NCBI GenBank assembly: GCA_029721435.1
Contig: CM056573.1
Coordinates: 153,967,947 to 154,031,946 of the forward strand
DNA: 64,000 bases
Direction: 5' to 3'
DNA from: Gymnothorax reevesii
Lineage: Eukaryota > Chordata > Actinopteri > Anguilliformes > Muraenidae
Numbering within the stretch: the first letter of the stretch is position 1; every line of letters starts with the position of its first letter. This document shows, in pieces, positions 1 to 11,610 of the stretch. The translations under genes were made by a program, and so were the position numbers. The notes below the pieces were generated by a model that was given only the letters and a program-made list of their open reading frames with translations, ran no database searches and had not been told where the DNA came from.

Positions 1-250
1 GGTCTGATGCATTGCTGCTACATGAGTGGCTGAATGGATAAATGAATGAGCTTTTGAAAAATTCCCAGTAAGGTCCTCAGTGTGTATTTTGGGCTTCATT
101 TTCTTTTTTTTTTTTTTTTTTTTTATAGAAATTTTTATAAAGATTTTTACCATAAACATACAAAAACACACAATACAAACAAACAAACAGAGGCCACAAA
201 AGTTACACATTTTCTTGAAATCTTTTGGCATAAGATACGTAGCCCACTAC

Positions 251-2075
251 TAGGGCTGGGCGATATATATATCGATATCATTTTTAAGCGCAATGAAAGT
301 AACTGCCTCTATGGGGCAGACGGACGAGTTTGATTATTACCTTTTCTATGCCACATACCTTTAATTTAGTGTTGCACTAACATCAGAGGCCATTTGAAAT
401 TCTTCCGGTAAGAAAAGTGCGATTTGAAGTCTGCTAATTACCAGCGAGGTTGGATAGCCTCTATCGCCTTGGCATAATTAGCTCACCTTAAATCAATTCC
501 TGCTTACTTTGTCTAACTTGCAATCAAGCCATTTATTCAGCCCACTGGCCAATGAAAATCTAAATGGGGCCTATAATGATTACGAAGAGATAGAGAAGCC
601 CACAAACCTAACCAGGCTGAGATTAGATTAAAAGAATGTCAATCTGAATAAATGGCAGACCTCTGAATTCCGCCTCTCATCGTGAAACTTAAACGTATTA
701 TGCAAGAGGATTTCTTACAAATAAAATCACGTTAAGATTTGACATGATTTTTTTAGCGTTTAAAAATATATGCAAAGCGGAAAACGTGGTGTGAAGCATA
801 TTGAACGTGACATGTAAATTGTTGTCGTATTTGCACACAATTGCCAAATCCAAACACATTCAGGCTAAGTGCTGAACCAAGCAACGTGTAAAGGTATTCA
901 AAATCATCGTCCTCTACTCAACAATTGCTTTCACCCCCTTCCCATTTACTTTGCCTAATTTGCAATCAAACAGTTGACAATTGATTCGCTCAGTTAACAA
1001 TTTAAATTGGTAGACGGTCTATTTTATTTCGACATCATGTTTGTTTGTCGTATTTTGAAATTTAAATGGCCATGAAACATGCGTTGCCTGAATGCGTTTG
1101 GTACATTATTTCTAGTTTCATATTTGGCCTCTGTGTGAGAACGCGTTTACAATTTACATGTCACGTTCGATACACTTAAACAAAATGTTTTCTACCTTCA
1201 CTGTAGGCAATTTATACGCTAAAAAGTAACCAGAATCAAGAGCTATGCATGACTTTATTTCAAATTACTCCTGTTCAGTTATTAATTTGGTGCGTTCGTC
1301 TATTGCGTGCAATGCGAAAATAATTTCTCACATTCACGTTCTACATGCTTCACAAAATGTTTTCCACTTCGCGTATATTTTTAAGGCAGTTGCTACGGGT
1401 AGGAAAGTTCTCCAATGCATTTCAATGTAGAGAGGTACGGCAGCCCCGATTTCAAACCCGACCCCAGCCGAACCCATCCCATAATCCTTAACCTAATCCC
1501 TTGAAGTCGGCTGCCGTAGCCTACCAATAAGAACAGCCGCATCTCTATACACTGCGTATTTTTTAAACCTTTTAAAACCACGGCCATCTTAATTGATTTT
1601 ATTTTTTCCAAAATCTTTTTATCAGTACGTAAAAATGCAACAATGAGAGCTGAAATCAGAAGCCTGATATTTATTCAGATTATTGACATTCTTTCAGTCT
1701 AACACCGTAGCTTGGATATGGTTACGTCTATCTGCTTCTCATTATGTGTTCTAAAATAATTATAGGCCACATCTTGGTTTTGATCAGTCAGTTGGCTGAA
1801 AAAACGGCTTGAGTGCAAGTTAGGCAAAGTACACGGGAATTGATTTAAGGTGAGATAATTATGCCATGGCGATGGAGGCCGTCCAACCTCGCTGGTAATT
1901 AGCAGACTTCAAATCGCACTTTTCTTCCCGGAAACACATCAAATGACCTCTGATGTTTGCGCCACGCGGCATTAGGTATAGAAAAGGTAATAAGCAGCCT
2001 CGCCTGTCTGTCCCATAGTGGCAGTTACTTGTATTGCGCTTAAAAATATCGCGATAGATATATCGCCCAGCCCTA
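251..2075. mobile_element. Non-autonomous foldback hAT element
   Basis: The ends are inverted repeats (TAGGGCTGGGCGATA at 251, its complement ending at 2075). They are flanked by a perfect 8-bp duplication CCCACTAC (243-250 and 2076-2083), the hAT signature. The arms are much longer than ordinary TIRs: blocks at 300-480 pair with 1855-2040, 630-660 with 1655-1690, 765-825 with 1313-1383, and 843-865 with about 1086-1105. Nearly the whole element can therefore fold into one imperfect hairpin. No transposase is visible. A diverged second copy lies at 30843-32669 in the same orientation. Confidence 0.85.
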
Positions 2076-2476
2076 CCCACTACCCATTTAGAAAAATAAT
2101 TTCATACAGGAGTATATGTATATGGTGGGAAGCGTCATGGCACCTATATAAACATATGCACATAGGAGCGCTCAGTCTGTTACTGTTGGCATTGGTGATG
2201 CAACAGTTAATAGTCTTGAGAGAATCAAGTGTAAAAAGGATGCATACTTTCAGAAATGAAAGTATTTAAAATTTCCAACAACTTTTATAAAACAAAATAC
2301 CTGAGTAATAAATGGATGACAATTGATCACCAAGCAAGTAGAAATCTGACCTTATGACCCAAAGATGTCATTTTGCCAATTATCTGTGTTGCAGTCAACC
2401 ATTCCCTTTAATACGGTATCAGTCAGTCTTTTACCACCATATCTAAAGAAGGGCGTCTGCCGTTCAGACTTGTGAC

Positions 2477-2625
2477 AAATTCCTTTTCGTTAATTCCATG
2501 GAATTGGGGAATTGGAATTTAACTTTTCAAGGTAAAAGGACATGGGCATGTCTTTTAAAAATATTTTTAAATATCCAATTCCCCAATTCTTTTTCCAATT
2601 CCTTGGAATTGACTAAAAGGAATTT
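2477..2625. repeat. Short foldback (MITE-like) rich in GGAATT
   Basis: The sequence starts AAATTCCTTTT and ends AAAAGGAATTT, with inner AATTCC/GGAATT blocks that pair across a roughly 50-bp AT-rich centre. It overlaps the last codons of the LINE ORF2 reading frame, replacing the normal ORF end, so it probably inserted there. No clear target duplication was found. Confidence 0.5.
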
Positions 2626-3150
2626 GTATGCTGCCATTTTACATTTGAATCTGTATGTAAAATATTCCATTGGCATTAACTCAAACATCAGTGTATGCCA
2701 TCCTATAATTGTAGGAGGTGTATTATCAATCCATTTAAGTAGTATATTTTTCTGGGCAGGGAATGTGAGAATATTGAACAGCCTTCTTTGATAAGAACCT
2801 TTAATCTGAGGGCTGGGTGAGCCGAGTGGCAGAGCCTCAGGCCCTGGATCAAGGTGGACACCAAAAATGAGATTGAGTATATCAGTAATTTTACCCCACT
2901 GCCCCTTACTATGCACACACGACCAAACACAATGCCTATAACTTCCCACCTCAATATGACACTTCAAGCACATTGCTGACGAACATGGGTTCATCCTATG
3001 TCTTAGCTCGGGGGTAATCTGCAAACGGTGCAATATCCTAAACTGGCTCTCTCTGGTTCTGTTACATTTCGAGATCTCCTTTGCCAATTGCCAAATTTCT
3101 GCCCATGTTGTTTCATCCATTGTGAGATCAAAATCATTTTTCCACACCTG
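2527..3150 (-). pseudogene. LINE ORF2 C-terminal fragment (L1/Tx1 type)
   Basis: About 200 codons are open on the minus strand. They show the pattern typical of the C-terminal region of L1/Tx1-type ORF2: a QFRILHR-like stretch, a CLKC...H..WSC cysteine/histidine knuckle, a G..W..I..I segment, and a PPTIIGW segment near the end. A TGA stop precedes the open stretch and the reverse-transcriptase core is missing. The last 30 or so codons are probably foldback sequence rather than LINE. It is a dead fragment, not a host gene. Confidence 0.7.
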
Positions 3151-3250
3151 TCACAGATGGTCCGTAGACATATCACTAGCAAGGTTAAGTGCAGCATACC
3201 CCTGGCCAAGGACTGATTTCTTGCCTTTATTTAGAAGTAAACGTTCTATT

Positions 3251-5000
3251 TTTGAAGTCTGGCAGTCGAAGACATGGCTGCTTTTATCCTGAATAAAGCT
3301 TCAGTTTCATTTTTATGCATATTGTGGCTGCATTTTTAGTGGAAATGTTGAACCGAAATACTTGTGAGCATCATCTGTCTTGTCTTTCACCGCAATGGCT
3401 GGGATATCCAGTCCATTTCCATTGAGGAGGGATCAATTCTTTGTGTTCGCGGAATCAAAACCACTTCCTAGTTCTTTCAGTGATCTTTCATCTTGGCTAT
3501 TTTGGTAGAGCATCGGGAACATTATACTAGTTGTCACAGGCTCCTAAGGCTAGATTAGGGTCCTGTGCTGACGTTCCGGAACATCCCTCCCGTCATCCGC
3601 AGTACCTCTTAACCTCCACGGGGTGTCATTGTTGTACCTAATTTTGCCCATGAGTATTAATTTCAGAATGTTGTCTCTGTTTGGCTCAGCTGGCTCTGCA
3701 GTGTTTGCCGGGGCTGACCAACGTCTCCTAACGGATGTTCCCATCTTACCATTTCTGTGCTGATGTCACCTGCTCTTTCTCCGTCCCTCCCTCAGATACT
3801 TTTGTGTTGGGGGGGGGGTGGTATCTGAGCTGATCTGCTATATCATAAGCTGTAAATTTGACAAGTTGGTAGTGGAGTCTTCAAGTTGGCTCCTCTGAAA
3901 TAAAATCTTCTGTGTCTGCATCAAGTTCTCTCCCCTTGTCTAGTCCTGTTTAGAAGCCGTTGCAGTTTAACCTTCTGTATCTGCCAGGAGTTCTGAAGTT
4001 GGACACAATGGGGAAAACTGTTCTTTTGAGGCGGTTTTGCCTGTTTACATAAGTGTTCTCAGATTTGGGCCTCACTACCTGTGCTCAGACCTTTAGAATT
4101 CAGTGTTTTCCTTGCATGAAATGGTCGTTGTAGTACTTCAGGGAAAATGTAGCGGTGTGAAGAACAGATTGTTCTTATAGGATTGGTGAGGGGCAATGGG
4201 TGAATGACCTGAGGAAATGAATACAAAAAATGGCCATTGGCCAATTGAGTTATCATGAGGATGTAAACTGTCGTTTATTGTCCGTCATCTGTCATCTTTC
4301 ATCAGGAAATTTGACTCAAAATTCATCAAATTTGACAAAACTTGTGAAGCAACGTCTTCAGCACATGAACTACTTTGGGATAACATTTCAGCCCTGCACC
4401 CCCGAAAGTGGGTGGGGCAGGGTGGTCCTATTGAAATACTAAAGTTGTCAACTTTAGACCTACCTAATTAGCGGGTCTAATCTTGGTTAAAATATGACAA
4501 GTGTAGAAAATGGCTCAGTTTATGGGAGACAGGTTTGACGATTTCTGAAAAATGCTCGCTTTGTGACCTTAGACCTTACTTCTCCCACAGACACCCATTT
4601 GAAAAACCTGTAATCTCTAGCAGTCACAAATATTTATCAGATTTGATGAAATTTTGAATACAACATATTTAAGTCACAAAGTGGGTTATTTCGTTTCAAC
4701 CCCACTCCCAAATAGGGGTGGTGGGGTGGCGGACCAGGTGAGTTTCTGGTTCATATGAAGCTCTACTTTGCTCTCTGCATTTGAAAAAATTTGTTTATAT
4801 GGCATGATGTTGTCTAATCTTTCTGTTTTTACAATTGCCTTGGGTTGTTTGATCTGTGTTGTTTTAACATGATATTTGGTATTATTACAGTAATACATCA
4901 CCGAGTCACTGTTCTGAAGACCTCGCAGTCTTTGGGCACTTTCCCAAAAACATTTGTGTAAGGCACACTAACCGCCCTTCCCCCTCTCCCTCTCTCGTAG
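3251..5000. other. Sequence upstream of first recognised kmt2b exon; no gene seen
   Basis: No convincing coding exon was found. About 4260-4740 carries a low-complexity repeat with GTCCGTC and TTTGAC motifs and two GGGTGGGG/CCACCCC blocks, probably an old interspersed repeat. The pyrimidine tract at 4968-4998 is the acceptor region for the exon at 5001. The stretch is most likely the end of an intron whose upstream exon lies outside the window. Confidence 0.5.
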
Positions 5001-5114
5001 GAGGACTGCAGTATTCAAAATGTGTGGCTGATGGGTGGCCTGAGCGTGCTCACTTCAGTCTCCACTGTACCGCAGTACGTCTGCCTGCTCTGTGCCAGCA
5101 AGGGCCACCATGAG
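5001..5114 (+). CDS. kmt2b: kmt2b exon: start of PHD1
   Basis: 38 codons, phase 0 to phase 0, acceptor ctctctcgtag and donor GAG|gtaatg. It encodes EDCSIQNVWLMGGLSVLTS and then the first zinc-ligand pair of PHD1 in VCLLCASKG. The NVWLMGG and LLCASKG segments match the vertebrate KMT2B pattern closely. This is the first recognised exon; the preceding one is not in the window. Confidence 0.92.
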
Positions 5115-5245
5115 GTAATGCTCACTGGTTCCAGCCCTCAGTGGCCTGTGGGCGCTACTCTTCGGAGATGGGCTGTATGATGGAGCTCAATTGAGTACCC
5201 TACTGCATGCATATGTGTTTGTATGCCTGTGGACATCTGCATATG

Positions 5246-6614
5246 CAGGTGCTGGTCAATGAATTAGAATAATTTGAAATGGTGCAATCGTAAAATTTTT
5301 AAATGCATTTTTTGTGCAGAAAGCAAATCAGGTGTTCACCGCGCCTGTCCTACTTGTTAGAGTAATCACAGAACTCGCTACCTGGAAAAAATTTGCTCAG
5401 CTGAGCTTTCCAGAAGGCCCATTTAGGCCATTTAACTGTGACACAGTTGTTTTATTGAATTAGAATAATGGAGAAACCGTTTTACTGAATTAGAATAATT
5501 TTTATTATAATTAGAATCATCACTTTCTCAGTATTTTGTGGCTGCCCCCTTGGCTTGTATGACTGCCTGAAGTCTCCGCGGTATAGATTTGACCAGCTTG
5601 TCGCAAGTTTCTGCACTCACTGCTTCCCAGGCTGTGGCGATGCTCTGCTTCAGTTGGTCCAGCGTAGTCGGCCTTCTGTCGCGAATTTTCCGCTTGACGA
5701 TGGCCCAAAGGTTTTCAATGACACTGAGGTCAGGCTAGTTGGCCGGCCATGCCAATACTTTAAGCTCTTTTTCGGCGAACCAATCTTTGGTCGACTTTGG
5801 CGCATGAGCCAGTGCAAGATCCTGTTTAAATATGAGGTCTTCTTCGCCGAACTGTTCCTCAACAATCAAAATCAGGAACGTTTCCAGAACATGTTGGTAT
5901 ACGGCAGCATTGACAGTCTTCTTGAGGAAGCAGAGTTTCCCTACACCCCGAGCGGACATGCATACCCATACCAGAACGCTCTGGGGAAACTTGACGGATC
6001 TTTTCACGGCTTCGTGGTTGTAGGTTTCGCTACCACGACGCCAGACACGAGGACCTTGGTCACCGAAGGAGATGCAAAAGCGTAATTCGTCACTGGCGAG
6101 TTTTACGGATGCCGTAACAGTTGGTGTGCTTGCTCCAGTCTTTCTTGAGAGCTTTGCAGACGGAAGACTGGCTGATGCCGAGCTGCTCAGCAATTTTAGT
6201 TTGGGTCAAGCCTTGTTGGCGAAGGGTTGAATTTGAGCCACTATTCCGGTTGAGAGGTCGCGCTGCTGACCCCTGATTAATTTTACAACTTAGAAATTCT
6301 ACTCAACCCTGACTTTATACTGCACAGTGAACACTCTTCTCAGAAAACAAAAATTCAAGCACTTATTCTAATTCACTGAAATGACTTATGAATTATTCTA
6401 ATTCAATGAAACAACAGTGTCACAGTTAAATGGCCTAAATGGGCCTTCTGGAAAGCTCAGCTGAGCAAATTTTTACAGGTAGCGAGTTCTGTGATTACTC
6501 TAACAAGTAGGACAGGCGCGGTGAACACCTGATTTGCTTTGTGCACAAAAAATGCATTTAAAAATTTTACGATTGCACTATTTCAAATTATTCTAATTCA
6601 TTGACCAACACCTG
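5246..6614 (-). mobile_element. Tc1-like transposon with ~200-bp inverted repeats
   Basis: The ends read CAGGTG(C/T)TGGTCAATG and continue as inverted repeats of about 200 bp (5246-5455 against about 6405-6614). They share CTGAGCTTTCCAGAAGG and GACAGGCGCGGTGAACACC blocks. A TA flanks the right end; the left flank is slightly altered. Long terminal repeats with transposase between them fit the IR/DR group of Tc1 elements. The copy is dead (see 5528-6230). Confidence 0.82.
5528..6230 (-). pseudogene. Tc1 transposase pseudogene
   Basis: On the minus strand the N-terminal helix-turn-helix is recognisable (LTQTKIAEQLGISQSSV) near 6195-6220, in a different frame from the catalytic part. The catalytic part shows VWVCMSARG, then HVLETF, QDLALAHAPKSTKDWF and WPAN. 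The next codon, serine in the family's WPANSPDL motif, is TAG at 5735-5737. Beyond it the frame continues with the PDL.VIENLW motif to a natural TGA at 5528-5530. The segment between the HTH and the first catalytic aspartate is missing or scrambled. At least one nonsense change and one frame change make it non-functional. Confidence 0.8.
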
Positions 6615-8413
6615 TACTGGCCTGTGTCTAACTAATTAGAATATTTATTGGGATTCTCAAGTTTAGGCATGCCTTGTTAAATTTTGTGTTTTGTTGATGC
6701 TGGAAAACCCTAGTCACACTAGAAGGGGAATGAGCCGGAATGCCGTCGGAATAAAAATTCTATATTCCTGGATATTCAAAGTGCGTTCTAAAAATTCTTA
6801 CTGCATTTTGAGTGCATTCCAAATATTCGGGCCCGTTCTTGTAGCCGGCCTGAATGTTTTGCCCATGCTCAAAACTTTCCAGGTGCATTCGAAGTGGAGA
6901 AATATCGAATGGCATCCAAAGTATATTCTAACTGCGCTCTGACTGCATTATGAATATTCTTACGGCATTCCAACAGCATTCAAAACATTCCGATTGAATT
7001 TGAGGGAGAATCGAAACTTCAAGCCACGCAAAATCCTGCCAGAATACGCCTCTAATGAGCCAGAATGCACCTCGAATGCATTTCGATTTCTGCAGGAATC
7101 TATTTTGTAGAGATGCACCGAATTTTTCGGCCACTGAAAATTTTCGTCCGAAAAAGGCAAAAAAATGCATTTTCGGTTTTCGGCCGAAAGACTTTAAACA
7201 CCGAAACAATACGGCCGAAACAGAATGTTGTGATGACACAAGCAAAAACTGCGGCCAGCAAGCGCCTGTCTGTATGTTTTAAATCGGGGGACTCGCACCA
7301 CCGTCACCACGTTATAGCGGTAAAGTCCGGGAGTGCTGAATTGCAATTTCTGTTTGACACTGTCCTGATGCATAGGATAGCAGCTGGTGTTGTGTCCGAT
7401 TCGGTTGCACATTAAATACGTACCACATAAAAATGCAAAGCAATGATATCCGTAAAAAGCATAGAGTATTCATAGAAAATGACAATATATTCTCAAGGCA
7501 TTTGCGTGACATTCCATAATGTAACTACAACCCCTAGAAAAATATGGAATCACCACACACCGAGGATGTTAATTTACCTTTTTTCCTTCATAACAAAGAA
7601 GCAAATAACACATACGATATAACAATTATAGTTTATTAGCTTGACACCCAGGCGTCATTCAGCATGTCACTTTGATAGTGAAGGCAAAACACGTAGCAAA
7701 CGCGCAAATCGCAAGAGATAGCAGAGTATTAGAATTTATCACTTTACGATGCGTCACCTCATCTGTGGTACCTTTCCCTTTCCTGAGAACAGAATGCTTC
7801 ATCAGCACCTGTGAAGTTATTCTCTGCGCAATTTTCGTAGAATAGGGGCAGCACAATAACTTTCTCAAGGGGAACTGGGGAAACAGAATTGGACACAACG
7901 CCGTTGCTTCTAATTTTGCTACGAACAGGATCACGGACATAGAAACTCGTTTGATAAATGCAGTAGCTTCGGTGAACAAATGCAACCTTGTTTGAAAGGT
8001 AAGGCAACGCACAGTATATTTATCAAGCTGCCTAAAACAACACGCGTTTCAAAAACAAAATCTGAAGACCTGTTTCAGTGATGGAAAGTGAAGCCTGTTT
8101 CCTAGAGATAATGCGTCAGCGAGTTGTCTTTTGCAGCCAGTTCTCTCTGACCAATCAGTGGGCTGCTGTTGTCGTCACGTAACATATTTTACAATTTTTT
8201 AGCAGCCAGTAATAGGCCAGTCAGTTATAGGCCTGTAGGTTATTCATGAGTGGGGCCAAGTTAAACATTTTATTTCTAATTTTATTTTATATTGTGCTTC
8301 GTTGGAATGTCAGTACTAAATAAATATTTTCATAATTTTGTAATAGATTTATTTTTTGAACCGCGAATGTTAATCTATGCCATTGCAATGCCTTGACTTT
8401 AGTTTGGTAAGGA

Positions 8414-10026
8414 CAGTATCTCACAAAAGTGAGTACACCCTTCACATTTCGACTATTAATTTAGTATATCTTTTTAAGGGCCAACGTTACAGAAATGAAA
8501 ACTGAATATATTCTAGAGTAGTCATTGCACAATATGTGTAGCAGTGTAGATTTACTGCACTGTCCAAATAACTGAACAAACAGTCACTATTTCCAAAATG
8601 GGTGGCAACAAAAGTGAGTACACCTTACTGTCAACATGCCAAATTGTGTCCATAGTGTCAATATTTAGAGTGACCGCCATTGTTGTCCAGCACTGCCTTG
8701 ATTCTCTGAGGCATGGAATTCACCAGAGCTGCACAGGTTGTTGCTGGGAGCCTCCACTCCTCCATGACAACATCTCGGAGCTGGTGGATGTTGGACACCT
8801 GCTGCTCCTCCACCTTCCTCTTGAGGATACCCCAGTGGTGCTCAATGGGATTCAGGTCTGACATACTTGGCCATACCATCACCTTCAGCTTCTTCAGGAA
8901 GGCAATTGTCATCTTGGAGGTGTGTTTCAGGTCGTTATCATGTTGGAAAACAGCCGTGCGGCCCAGTTTCTGAAGGGAGGGCATCATGTTCTGCTTCAGA
9001 ATCTCACAGTACATGCTGGATCCATTATCCCATTAATGAAGTGCAGCTCCCCAGGACCAGAGGCACTCATGCAGCCCTAGACCATGAAACTGTCAGCACC
9101 ACGTTTGACTGTAGGCAGTACACACTTGTTTTGAGACTTCTCACCAGGGCGCCGCCACACATGCTGGACACCATCTGAGCCGAACAATTCTATCTACAGA
9201 ACATGGTTCTAGTAGTTCATGTTCTTGGACTGGTTGTCTTCAACAAACTGTTTTCGGGCTTTCTTGTGGGCTAGCTTCAGAAGAGGCTTCCATCTTGGCT
9301 GACAACCATGCAGACCAACTTTGCGCAGAGCATGGCGTATGGTCTGAGCACTGACAGGCTGTTATCCCACTGCTACAACCTTGTTAGCAATGCTGCCAGC
9401 ACTCCTGCGTCTGTCTTCTGAAGCGAACTTGTGCACCTGACGCAGAGCACGAGGACTCAACCTCTTCGGTCGACCCTGACGAGGCCTTTTCAGAGCAGAA
9501 CTCGTCTTGGAAAACCGCTGGAAAACCTTGGCCACCGTGCTGCAGCTCAGTTTCATGGTTTCACAGATCTTCTTGTAGCTTAGACCATCTTTGTGGAGGG
9601 CAACAATTCTCTTTTTCAGATCCTCAGAGAGTTCTTTCCCATGAGGTGCCATGTTGACCATCCCGTGACCAGAATGAGAGCATCGCACCCAAAGCACCAC
9701 AATTTAACCCTTCAACATGTTACACAACCTCAAATGGCCCAGTCAAACAGACAAAAGCATGAGCATGATGAACAAGTCGCCTTTCATTGCTTGGTTGACC
9801 TTTATCAATTGGGGTGTGTACTCACTTTTGTTGCCATCCATTTTGGAAATAGTGACTGTTTGTTCAGGTATTTGGACAGTGCAGTAAATCTACACTACTA
9901 CACATATTGTACCATGACTACTCTAGAATATATAGAAGTTTCACTTCTGTAGCATTGCCTCTTGAAAAGATATAATAAATTAATTGTCAAAATGTGAGGG
10001 GTGTACTCACTTTTGTGAGATATTGT
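8414..10026 (-). mobile_element. Tc1-like transposon nested in the hAT
   Basis: The ends are inverted repeats containing TATCTCACAAAAGTGAGTAC (8417 onwards; complement ending near 10026). A second internal copy of the motif lies at each side (8610-8626 and 9820-9836), the paired repeat layout of IR/DR Tc1 elements. The transposase gene runs on the minus strand. The element lies wholly inside the hAT, so it arrived later or came with it. Confidence 0.85.
8658..9652 (-). pseudogene. Tc1 transposase pseudogene
   Basis: Starts at the ATG at 9652-9650 (MAPHGKELSEDLKKRI). The N-terminal paired-like helix-turn-helix follows (LSYKKICETMKLSCSTVAKV), with a GRPKRLSPR linker. The middle (about 9015-9361) contains several stops and frame changes, though VGLHGCQPRWKP and KRGADSFMV are still readable. 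The C-terminal third is open and has QHDNDLKHTSK and SDLNPIEHHWG, which carry the second and third catalytic acidic positions. The natural stop is at 8658-8660. Broken in the middle, so inactive. Confidence 0.85.
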
Positions 10027-10233
10027 ATGTAGTCATAGCCGTAAATGCAATGGTACTAAAAACTGGCATCATTTCTTTGGATGTTTTGGTTTTCGGCCAA
10101 GTGTTTCTCATTTTCGGTTTTCGTTTTCGGCCAAAAATTTTCATTTCGGTGCATCACTACTATTTTGATATTAAAACAATTCAGCTGGAATGTACTTCTA
10201 ATGCCGTTGGAATCTTTCGATTGCCGCTGGAAT

Positions 10234-10460
10234 CAGTGGCAGCTGGATAACTGGCTTAAAAATAATGATTGGTCATGACCTGTTTTCAATCATTCATTAA
10301 AATTATCATTACAGAAATTCCAAAAACTCAACATTATCAGGTGTGGCCAGTTTTCATTAATAACGCATACCTTTTAACTCTCACGCATTCAGCATCAGTG
10401 TTAGTGGCATATTTACGTTCCCCTACTGTAGTCAGCAATTACTCAATCCACGCATATAGG
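10234..10460 (+). mobile_element. Partial copy of the CAGTGGCAGCTGG hAT MITE
   Basis: Begins CAGTGGCAGCTGG and follows the MITE at 14353-14936 through AATGATTGGTCATGACCTG, TATCAGGTGTGGCCAG and TGTAGTCAGCAATTA. Similarity stops near 10460 and no right-hand inverted end is present, so the copy is truncated. It lies in the right half of the ATTC-phased repeat. Confidence 0.65.
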
Positions 10461-10989
10461 ACACTTGTGTTACATTCCAAGTACATTCTGCGTATTCAAG
10501 CTGCATTCTGTTTGAATTCTTGGACGTTACAACTATATTCGGCGGCCAATCCAGGAGCGTTCTGACTGCATTCGAGGTGAATTCGCACAGTTCAGGCAGC
10601 AATTGAACCGCACTCGTATGGCATTCGAAGCGCATTCTAAATATTCCTACTGTGTTTTAACTACATTCAAGTTGCATTCAAGAGCTAATACACCCAGAAT
10701 GTGCAACAATTATTTGAGGCGGTTCGAATTGTGTTCTAAGTATTCGAACGGCATTCTTTCAAAGCTGTATGAATTTTGGTCAGTTTGAAATTCCCGCTGG
10801 AGTGATGCGTGAATTCCTCTTTCCGGCTGGTTCTGCTTGATTCCTGCTGATTTTGCATAAGTGTGACGGGGGCTTTAGGGAAAAGGAAATTAACACAACC
10901 TTTGGATAGTATAAAAGAGGTGCATTCCTTAATGGAGATGCATATTGTCATTGTCATTTTATTATTTATTTTGCAATTGGCTTTTTACC

Positions 10990-11250
10990 CCTCTGTCGAC
11001 GAAAGTCGTGGAGAGGTATTATTGTGGCGAGCGGTGTCAGTCCGTCCGTCCGTTAACTTCTCGTTTCCGTCCGGATGATTGCTGAAAAACGCCTTGGCCA
11101 AATGCCCTCATTTTCTGTTGGTATGTTGGGGGTGGTTAGAGGAAGCTCCCTTTCAATTTCTGTCCCGCTACGAAAAATAGTATGGCCGCCACGGCTGGGC
11201 AAGCGCAAGGCTGAGGGGTCCCGCATGGGATAGTTCGCTTTTTTTTTTTT
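10990..11250. repeat. Interspersed repeat with GTCCGTCCGTCC core
   Basis: Contains CTCTGTCGACGAAAGTCG, then GTGTCAGTCCGTCCGTCCG, a stretch about Tc-rich arithmetic-like codons without an ORF, and GGGTCCCGCATGGG. It resembles other loci in this window that share the GTCCGTCC core (33414-33616, 42971-43102, 58595-58692, 60590-60720). A T run follows at about 11230-11249. No protein is encoded. Confidence 0.4.
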
Positions 11251-11610
11251 TTTTTTTCCCTACTAGCAGACTGGTCGCACCAATTGTCCAATGGGGTTCC
11301 CTTCGGACTATGGTTCTGCCCACAGTTTATTGCTGTGTCCTCCCCTCCTGTGTCTCATTGTCACTTTTGCCCTTGACTTGCTCAGCCCTGGAATGTGCTT
11401 CAGGCCCAGATCTATGTTGAACTGCTGTGTGGTGATGCTCTGCAAAAACAGTTACAGAAAAACAATTGTTACTTGTATCGGAAAAGTCAAACTAGGTGTT
11501 TTGATCTTCGTCTTTAATTAATTGGTGTGAAGAATTAATTGAAGAGATTGAGGATGAATGATTGATGCGCTGCATGCATGCAGAACTAACTCCAGTGTCT
11601 CTTTTCATAG

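Larger units (their letters stand above)
102..3250 (-). mobile_element. L1/Tx1-type LINE, 3' part, split by a hAT
   Basis: Read on the minus strand this is the 3' end of a non-LTR retrotransposon. The poly-A tail appears as the T run at about 102-123, followed by a 3' UTR rich in TTTG repeats (about 124-242). The body resumes at 2084 and carries the C-terminal part of ORF2. A hAT element (251-2075) sits between the two halves with an 8-bp target duplication, so the LINE is the older insertion. A short foldback (2477-2625) also interrupts it near the ORF2 end. The 5' limit is uncertain because similarity fades near 3250; the copy is 5'-truncated. Tail and ORF2 remnant are seen directly; joining them into one element is inference. 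Confidence 0.7.
7108..10159. mobile_element. hAT element with TAGAGATGCACCGAA ends
   Basis: The inverted ends are TAGAGATGCACCGAA at 7108 and TTCGGTGCATCACTA ending at 10159. They are followed inward by TTTTCGG-rich subterminal repeats on both sides. A perfect 8-bp duplication CTATTTTG flanks it (7100-7107 and 10160-10167). These ends belong to a hAT type widespread in fish. I see no intact hAT transposase inside; about 7400-8400 is AT-rich without a recognisable protein, and 8414-10026 is a nested Tc1 copy. Confidence 0.85.
6710..10864. mobile_element. ATTC-phased interspersed repeat, split by a hAT
   Basis: Two halves (6710-7107 and 10160-10864) consist of degenerate copies of GCATTC/GAATTC/TATTC spaced mostly 9 or 11 bases apart. 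They were one sequence before the hAT at 7108-10159 inserted, as its 8-bp duplication shows. The outer edges, GTCACACTAG on the left and ATAAGTGTGAC on the right, are roughly inverted, so this may be a non-autonomous DNA element. The right half also contains part of a hAT MITE (10234-10460). No protein is encoded. Confidence 0.5.

Noticed and set aside
1..5000. kmt2b exon upstream of PHD1
   Set aside because: No segment had a conserved MLL motif with acceptor, donor and matching phase.
9593..9952. 119-codon + strand frame as a small gene
   Set aside because: Antisense to the Tc1 transposase start and the Tc1 inverted repeat.
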